Shown here: one piece after another, positions 58,127-64,000 of the stretch
Layout: every line of letters starts with the position of its first letter
Position numbering within the stretch: the first letter of the stretch is position 1
NCBI GenBank assembly: GCA_001599935.1
Contig: BCIJ01000012.1
Location: 222,483 to 286,482 of the forward strand
Length of the DNA: 64,000 nucleotides
DNA from: Holtermannia corniformis
Taxonomy: Eukaryota > Basidiomycota > Tremellomycetes > Holtermanniales
Direction of reading: 5' to 3'
Translations under genes and position numbers: made by a program
Notes under the pieces: generated by a model
Seen by the model: only the letters and a program-made list of their open reading frames with translations
Database searches by the model: none
What the model was told of the DNA's origin: nothing

Positions 58127-58822
58127 CGTACCTCTATGATAGCATTGTCGACCAAACTGCGTTCTTTTTTTTTTGCTAGAGACAGCGCGGAAGTGATGCC
58201 ACAAGCGCCCAGGTAATGCTGTGTCACACCTATGCCTTCGCACCGCCAGGTCTCAATCAACACCAGCATCCTGCTGTCCGATGACTTTGATCCATGAGCG
58301 TGGCTGTTCTCGCAGACGAGCAGAGTGTTGCCGAAACATGTCACTGAGGTGGCTCCTATGAGCGCATCAACCCCATCCAATCGGCTGTAGCGGAACTTGA
58401 CCCGCCCGCACCTTCGGCCCTCAAGGCAGCAAGGATACAGAGTACTTGCGAAAGCTCAACACGTCCCTGAATGAAGTTACAAGGTCATGCGTCATATGAC
58501 GACGAGCGGACTTGTGGCGCCATAGCGTTGCATCAAAGCGCTTGGCACCACGCCCGAGACTGATGCGACCGCCGCAGCCTCCCACAAGGACCTTGACCCC
58601 ACTCACGTTACGCTGTTCGACGCGATAATCTATGGGTGTAGACATCTACTTTTGCCAAGTCTATGCGAATGCGACCTTGCGATTCTCCTGATCCTGATCT
58701 ACTGTTCCCCACCCGGTCACGTGACCGTTCATCATCGGTGTAGCTCAGACTTGATCTCGCTTCCAACAAGCTGATACCACACTGACTGTATCAAGCGGAG
58801 AAAGTGCTCCAAGCTACCTACA
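58127..58822. other. Upstream region of the Rab gene
   Basis: About 700 nt. It holds a T-tract of 12 or more at about 58164-58177, a 14-bp palindrome at 58714-58727 and unsupported short frames on the minus strand. A GTGTAGCTCAG near 58738 resembles a tRNA D-arm, but no tRNA can be folded. Confidence 0.4.
58714..58727. promoter_or_regulatory. Perfect 14-bp palindrome CGGTCACGTGACCG (extended E-box)
   Basis: CGGTCACGTGACCG is identical to its reverse complement and is centred on CACGTG, about 96 nt upstream of the Rab ATG. Such sites bind bHLH factors (Cbf1/Tye7/USF-like). Confidence 0.5.
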
Positions 58823-59783
<961 letters not shown>

Positions 59784-60088
59784 GCAAGAGTGCTGGCAGT
59801 CATTACGAAGCAGGTTGTACATCGCGGCTTGGGGTCTGTATAATACTGTCTTCAGCTCCATCTTGGTTCGTGATAGCCCGGTGATGATAGCAATGGTCAA
59901 AGTCGATTGCCAAACCCCATCACGGAGATAGCGCCGACAATCCGCCGCTAACCTCTTGCTAGTCTCGACGTCTATGGTAGCGTCTGACACTGTCAATACC
60001 ACTTCAAAACGGTCATCAGTGACCTCGAACCAGTCCCCAAGGGCACACGACTCAGCGCATCCGACTCCGTTTCCTACCTTTGCCCATC
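59784..60088. other. Intergenic region between Rab gene and SMD1
   Basis: About 305 nt of 3' UTR and promoter. No supported exon. Confidence 0.4.
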
Positions 60089-60659
60089 ATGAAGCTCGTA
60101 AGGTCCGTGACGGCTCTTGTCGGCGACCAGCGTGTGCCGGGCTGATCCGACCTTCGATAGGTTCTTGATGAAGCTCAACAACGAAACGGTCACGATCGAG
60201 TTGAAGAATGGATCTATTGTGCACGGGACCATTACTTGTGAGTAATCCTGTGGCGTCGGAGGGGGGTGGGTGCTTGCGTCTTTAGCCGTGAGCGATTGCA
60301 TACGCTCGCTGCTCACGACTCAGGACCCTCACGTTCTGGATGACCGTCTTCCGTACACATGCTCATCGTCTACAGCGGTCGACCCGCAAATGAACACCCA
60401 CCTCAAGGCCGTCAAGCTCACGCTCCGCAACGCGCCTGCGCACACGTCACTTGACACCATCGCCCTCCGTGGCAACAACATCCGCTACTACATCCTTCCC
60501 GACTCGCTCCCGCTCGACACACTGCTCGTGGACGACGCGCCAAAACCAAAGGGGAACAGGAAGCCGGGTTCGGGACCAAAGGGTTCAAAGCCGGCAGACC
60601 GGGGGCGTGGTGGCAGGGGTGGACGTGGGGGCGGTCGCGGTCGTGGACGGGGTTTCTAG
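60089..60659 (+). CDS. SMD1: Small nuclear ribonucleoprotein SmD1
   Basis: A core Sm protein of spliceosomal snRNPs, which forms the heptameric ring on U snRNA. A 14-nt first exon (MKLVR) splices to [20 protein letters not shown] (Sm1). After an intron of about 140 nt come [18 protein letters not shown] and [20 protein letters not shown] (Sm2, with the RGNNIRY signature). The C-terminus is a Lys/Pro then Arg-Gly tail ([19 protein letters not shown]), a substrate for arginine methylation. Stop at 60657-60659. Confidence 0.95.
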
Positions 60660-60841
60660 GTCTGTACGTGGGTCAAGGATGAACACACTGCACTATACAC
60701 CGGTGATTTGTCGGGCGCTGGCGTCACGTCCGTCGCCAAGTTGTTACACAGCTGAGTGGATGTTCTTCCGCACGATTGCATTTCATAGCTCGACACGCAG
60801 CGCTGGCCGGCAAAGCTGAATGTGGTGCATGTTCCCACCGA

Positions 60842-61118
60842 TTACTGGCCGGTCCGTGTCATGATCTTCGCCTGCTCTTCCGTCAAGGCAATCTGGAGCG
60901 CCCTGATAATGTCATCCGCCACCCGGAAATCCTCCACACTCCACTCTTCAGATTGACTCGACCGCCTGATGATACGAAGTCAATGTATCCTTGAAAGTCT
61001 TGTTGCCGTCGTCTGTCTTGGCGACAGCCGCCTAGATGGGAGCTTCCCATCCGTGTATGAAGGCTTTGAAAGCCGTCAAAGTCCCACTCAGTGGTGCGGC
61101 CCCTGTGTCCGAGTTCAT
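60842..61118 (-). CDS. Possible small orphan gene, exon structure unresolved
   Basis: On the minus strand an ATG at 61118 opens MNSDTGAAPLSG. A splice near the CATCAG at about 60964-60969 leads to an exon reading RSSQSEEWSVEDFRVADDII and then RALQIALTEEQAKIMTRTGQ before a stop at 60842-60844. The middle part could not be joined in one frame with confidence, and an upstream exon starting MRMMTLEVTDEQHALIR (near 61290) may belong to it. The C-terminal helix looks genuine. Family unknown. Confidence 0.3.
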
Positions 61119-61480
61119 GGTTGTGGACTCTGCCTTTCAGTGGAAGGCTATTTCGCGAAGAGGACAACGGAGATGGGATCAAGGGGAATGGTAGTCGGCG
61201 ATCCTTTGCTGGCTTCCAACACGCTGGTAAGCAGCAAAAATGACCTGATCAGGGCATGCTGCTCGTCCGTCACTTCAAGCGTCATCATTCTCATATAGCT
61301 CGTCGATCTCCTACCCCAGCCATGCGTCTTAATGAAGCAACCCGCAGCGTCCCGGGAAAAGATCACGGTCACCTTAAGCCCGTGGCCCGCAGTGACTTGT
61401 TACGTCATGCGCGAAGATAGATGTTCGGTGACATGCATCACTGACGATCCTCCATCTCACACTCGAACGACCACCTCGCC
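61119..61480. other. Intergenic region with possible 5' exons of the minus-strand orphan
   Basis: About 360 nt. It contains an open minus-strand frame (TLEVTDEQHALIRSFLLLTS) that might be an upstream exon of the gene ending at 60842. Otherwise it is the promoter for the coiled-coil gene. Confidence 0.35.
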
Positions 61481-62407
61481 ATGGCAGAACGGCGCCATCG
61501 CCTCAAACCACTCACAGGGCCGTACCTCAAGAACCTGAGACCGCCAAACCTCGAAACGCTGGACTGCAAATACTTGCAGGATCTGGATGCGTATCAGCGC
61601 AGAATACGATGTGCGTAGGGTTGGGACAGTGCCAACCAATGCTGACAAGAGACACAGCTGCCTTTTGCGAGCCTGCTGACTTCAAGGTCCAGGATGAAGT
61701 GTCCTGGCGAACCCAGGCGTACCAGACGGTGGCGGAGGGCGCCCTGGGCAGAGAGTTCCTCGAGGAGGAAGAGTCCGGTATGTCTCGCCCCCCGCGTGAT
61801 CGAACCCGAGGCCAACCACGATCTCACGCTCACGGCTATGATCAGTCGCTCCTGAAGGCACCGCTGCAGCGTTGACCGCCATCAACGCAACACTTGTTCG
61901 CCTCGAGGCTCAGATGGGCAAGATGGCTAGCGACGTCAGCGTCCTTCAAAAGGATGTCAAAGCTGTCAAAGAGGACATCAAAGCTGTCAAAGAGGACGTC
62001 AAGACTATCGACAAAAAGGTCACCGCCCTCGACAGTAAAGTCACCAATGTCGAGGCCGATGTCGGGAGCTTGAAGACGATTGTGATCAGCTCGCAGCAGG
62101 GGATGGCCAAGGTTCGTGGTTGCATGCATAGACGGCAACTCGCTAATCTGAGGCCCTCACGTCAGCACGTCAATCGCATTCAGTCGCAGTCTCTTCTGAA
62201 CGCGCCCGTCCTGCTACCTCTGCTCCCCAGCTAGACATCCCCATCAGAGATGCACGGGACGTCGGCAAGCTTACGAGCCGACAAATCGACAAGGTTTCCG
62301 GCGCGTATGAACTTGGCATTGCGGTTCATGACTCCCTCGCGACCAAGCGACTTCAGATCCAAGACTACTTGGGGGTATTCGTGGCAGCAGATGCCGCCGC
62401 CGAGTAA
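61481..62407 (+). CDS. Coiled-coil orphan protein with heptad repeats
   Basis: Four exons joined in frame. The first exon starts MAERRHRLKPLTGPYLKNLR and holds YLQDLDAYQRRIR. The second contains CEPADFKVQDEVSWRTQAYQ and EGALGREFLEEEES. The third encodes a strong coiled coil of repeating V-x-x-x-K/D-x-D units (VLQKDVKAVKEDIKAVKEDV, then KTIDKKVTALDSKVTNVEAD). The last exon reads IRDARDVGKLTSRQIDKVSG and YELGIAVHDSLATKRLQIQD, and ends FVAADAAAE. A 21-bp tandem repeat (61956-61997) built part of the coil. Length is about 240 residues. I cannot name the family. A structural or oligomerising role is likely. Confidence 0.65.
61956..61997 (+). repeat. 21-bp tandem repeat within coiled-coil exon, 2 copies
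   Basis: Two consecutive 21-nt units, TCAAAGCTGTCAAAGAGGAC preceded by G in copy 1 and by A in copy 2, are otherwise identical. The unit is in frame and encodes one seven-residue heptad (V/I-K-A-V-K-E-D). Confidence 0.8.
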
Positions 62408-63097
62408 CGCGCCCTTCTTGGCTCATTTGTACTATAACGACCTATGCCTAGACGTGACGATGCTACGACCCATGCCTTGTGATCCAGCCTGACGGCTCAA
62501 GTGTTATGGCTAAAGTTCTTTCGTGCAGGATCCTTGCCGAGACCCGCAGGCTGTAGACTGATCGGATGATTAACTAGCGCTCTGTAGTTAGATGCATGCC
62601 CTGACATTGCTAGCATCGACACGGGTAGAGAATATGCGACGCCTTGAATCATCAAGCGTATACATAGCTGCGCGAGGTCGGTGGCTTCGAGCAGTGGCGC
62701 CGAGCGTTGGAGAGTCGAAACCAAAAAGACCATCGACGCGGGACCGCGCTCTTGCGACTAGCACTGCGGCGGCTTTGATGCTCACAGCACGGTTGTCTGG
62801 TATGTTACCGATGTTAGCTGACAGGGAGCGCAACGTGCCATCTCCGAAGTGCCTTCTCGAAAGTCAGACGTTCAGCCATCGGGAGGCAGGCTGAAAACGC
62901 CTTTGAAAGTCGGTAGATGTTCCGCAAGATCCGGGATCCGAAACGCCAGAATCGCGGCAGACAGCGTCATACAGCGCAAAAAAGAGCAGCGTAAACAGGA
63001 AAATTATAGAGACCGCATGCCGACCGATGCTGCCGTTGCTGTGTGTAAAAGCGTCTGCTCTCTAGCTGCTTACTCGACTCTTCCCAGATTTATCACG
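62408..63097. other. Intergenic region before orphan at 63098
   Basis: About 690 nt. Overlapping frames near 62590-62890 on both strands lack support. An in-frame Met at 63017 upstream of the next gene is noted. Confidence 0.4.
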
Positions 63098-63499
63098 ATG
63101 ACTACCTTGGGACCGTTGGAACCTGACAAGGGCTCCATGACACTCACGGTTAACGGCGAAATCTTTACAGTGACGGGCAAGCCGCCGAGCGTCAGCCAAG
63201 CCTGCGCCAAGTTGGGTCTAGATGAACGGTCGGCCAGCTGGCAAGCGTACGAATTGTGGTCAGCGCGCCACCATCCGTACCCTGGCCAACCCAAGAACCA
63301 TCCCAGCGTCCAGGCATACCGCTTAGACCCTAACAACTACACATTCGAAGTCGAGTCTGACAATACCTCGATAGCGAAAACCGCTGGCATTGCGGCCTGG
63401 AAACAGTCGTGGCAGACTGCCGACAGTTCGGACAAGAATGCCTGGGTCAAGACGAACACTGACTATGACGGGGGATTTGAACTGCATGCATCCGTCTAG
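63098..63499 (+). CDS. Orphan protein, 133 residues
   Basis: An intronless frame starting [20 protein letters not shown], with [20 protein letters not shown], a Trp/Tyr-rich centre ([20 protein letters not shown]) and [20 protein letters not shown], ending GGFELHASV. The composition looks like a compact soluble fold. An alternative Met at 63017 would add MPTDAAVAVCKSVCSLAAYS. Its TAG stop (63497-63499) overlaps the stop codon of the convergent CDS1 gene. No family recognised. Confidence 0.6.
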   Translation: MTTLGPLEPDKGSMTLTVNGEIFTVTGKPPSVSQACAKLGLDERSASWQAYELWSARHHPYPGQPKNHPSVQAYRLDPNNYTFEVESDNTSIAKTAGIAAWKQSWQTADSSDKNAWVKTNTDYDGGFELHASV

Positions 63500-64000
63500 A
63501 TTTTGATGCCCTGACCCTCGAGGTAGCGCTTGAGATCTGTCAAGAGCTCGAGCTGCTCGTTGACGTCGAGGCCGGTCACGATGGTTTGAAGGACCGAGCC
63601 GACCGTCGCGAATTGAACCTATGCGAGCGTCAGTCTTGCCCACCCCAAAACTCGGATAACTGACCCGGACAAGCGAGCTGTAGTAGACGTAGCTAAACAA
63701 GCCCATCAAGAACTGGCAGTCCATCCGATCCGTCATCCCGCCGTGACCTGGGATCGAGTGGCCAAAGTCTTTGATGTTGAACGCGCGCTTGAAGCCCGAA
63801 GCGAAGAAACCGCCAAACGGTGCGACGAGCGATGCGAATGTGGCCATGAACAGGGCGTGGATCTGGAACGGGGCGTACTGGATCGGCTTTGGGGCGCGCC
63901 CGAGAACGGTCGTGAGGATGCTTCGGAGAGGACCGGTGATCTCGTGCGCGCGGTAGATGAACACGGGGTTGAGCTTGCACTGGACGTGGGAGAAGACGTT
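63496..64000 (-). CDS. CDS1: CDP-diacylglycerol synthase (phosphatidate cytidylyltransferase), 3' part
   Basis: An ER membrane enzyme that makes CDP-diacylglycerol from phosphatidate and CTP for phosphoinositide and phospholipid synthesis. The visible exons read [20 protein letters not shown], then [40 protein letters not shown] and the family signature [18 protein letters not shown] (near 63770-63720). After [18 protein letters not shown] an intron leads to [20 protein letters not shown] and the C-terminal [17 protein letters not shown]. The stop is at 63496-63498. The 5' part lies beyond base 64000. Confidence 0.94.

Noticed and set aside
58160..58180. T-tract as RNA polymerase III terminator
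   Set aside because: No A/B box promoter or foldable small RNA upstream. Probably a simple homopolymer.
58736..58800. GTGTAGCTCAG looked like a tRNA D-arm (A box)
   Set aside because: No B box and no acceptor or anticodon stem could be paired within 90 nt.

Overview
The window is nuclear DNA of a fungus. Almost every gene is split by many short introns of about 45-60 nt that start GTGAGT or GTNNGT, carry a CTGAC or CTGAT branch site and end in CAG or TAG. Genes lie a few hundred bases or less apart on both strands, and all recognisable products are eukaryotic housekeeping or cell-surface proteins. The intron style, about 55% GC, the Nic1-type nickel transporter and the HET-C, Furry/Tao3 and Dsc2 proteins fit a basidiomycete, probably a yeast-like one. 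I cannot name a genus. Exon boundaries below were read by eye from splice signals and family conservation.

Left third (1-24 kb): a GH5 glycoside hydrolase cut by the window edge, an FRE-type ferric reductase, a secreted fasciclin protein with Kex2-type sites, RNA polymerase subunit AC19, a small orphan gene, a CSC1/TMEM63 channel, mitochondrial dihydrolipoamide succinyltransferase (KGD2), a very intron-rich UDP-glucose:glycoprotein glucosyltransferase and a HET-C protein.

Middle (24-44.7 kb): a cyclophilin, a NiCoT nickel/cobalt transporter, an MFS drug:H+ antiporter, the very large Furry/Tao3/Mor2 morphogenesis scaffold, the pre-mRNA cleavage endonuclease YSH1/CPSF73, a small acidic orphan, the cytochrome oxidase assembly factor PET100 and the Dsc2 subunit of the Golgi E3 ligase.

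Right third (44.7-64 kb): threonyl-tRNA synthetase, an orphan, PP2A methylesterase PPE1, class II aldolase FBA1, a Rab GTPase, SmD1, a coiled-coil orphan and the 3' end of CDP-diacylglycerol synthase. Two stretches stand out here. At 45.07-47.19 kb there are four small plus-strand ORFs with an H-[RC]..W..G / C-x2-C layout. At 55.9-58.1 kb there are three small plus-strand ORFs sharing an FP-x-x-x-T-x-A-A-L core. Both look like tandem families of divergent small proteins that I do not recognise.

Other points of interest are microexons of 6, 6, 7, 12 and 18 nt, two convergent genes whose stop codons overlap in one CTAG, a possible second upstream start in threonyl-tRNA synthetase that adds a mitochondrial-like leader, a GATA-site cluster beside the ferric reductase, and long introns in FBA1. 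The genes form no obvious single pathway. It is a normal housekeeping neighbourhood interrupted by the two arrays of fast-evolving small genes.
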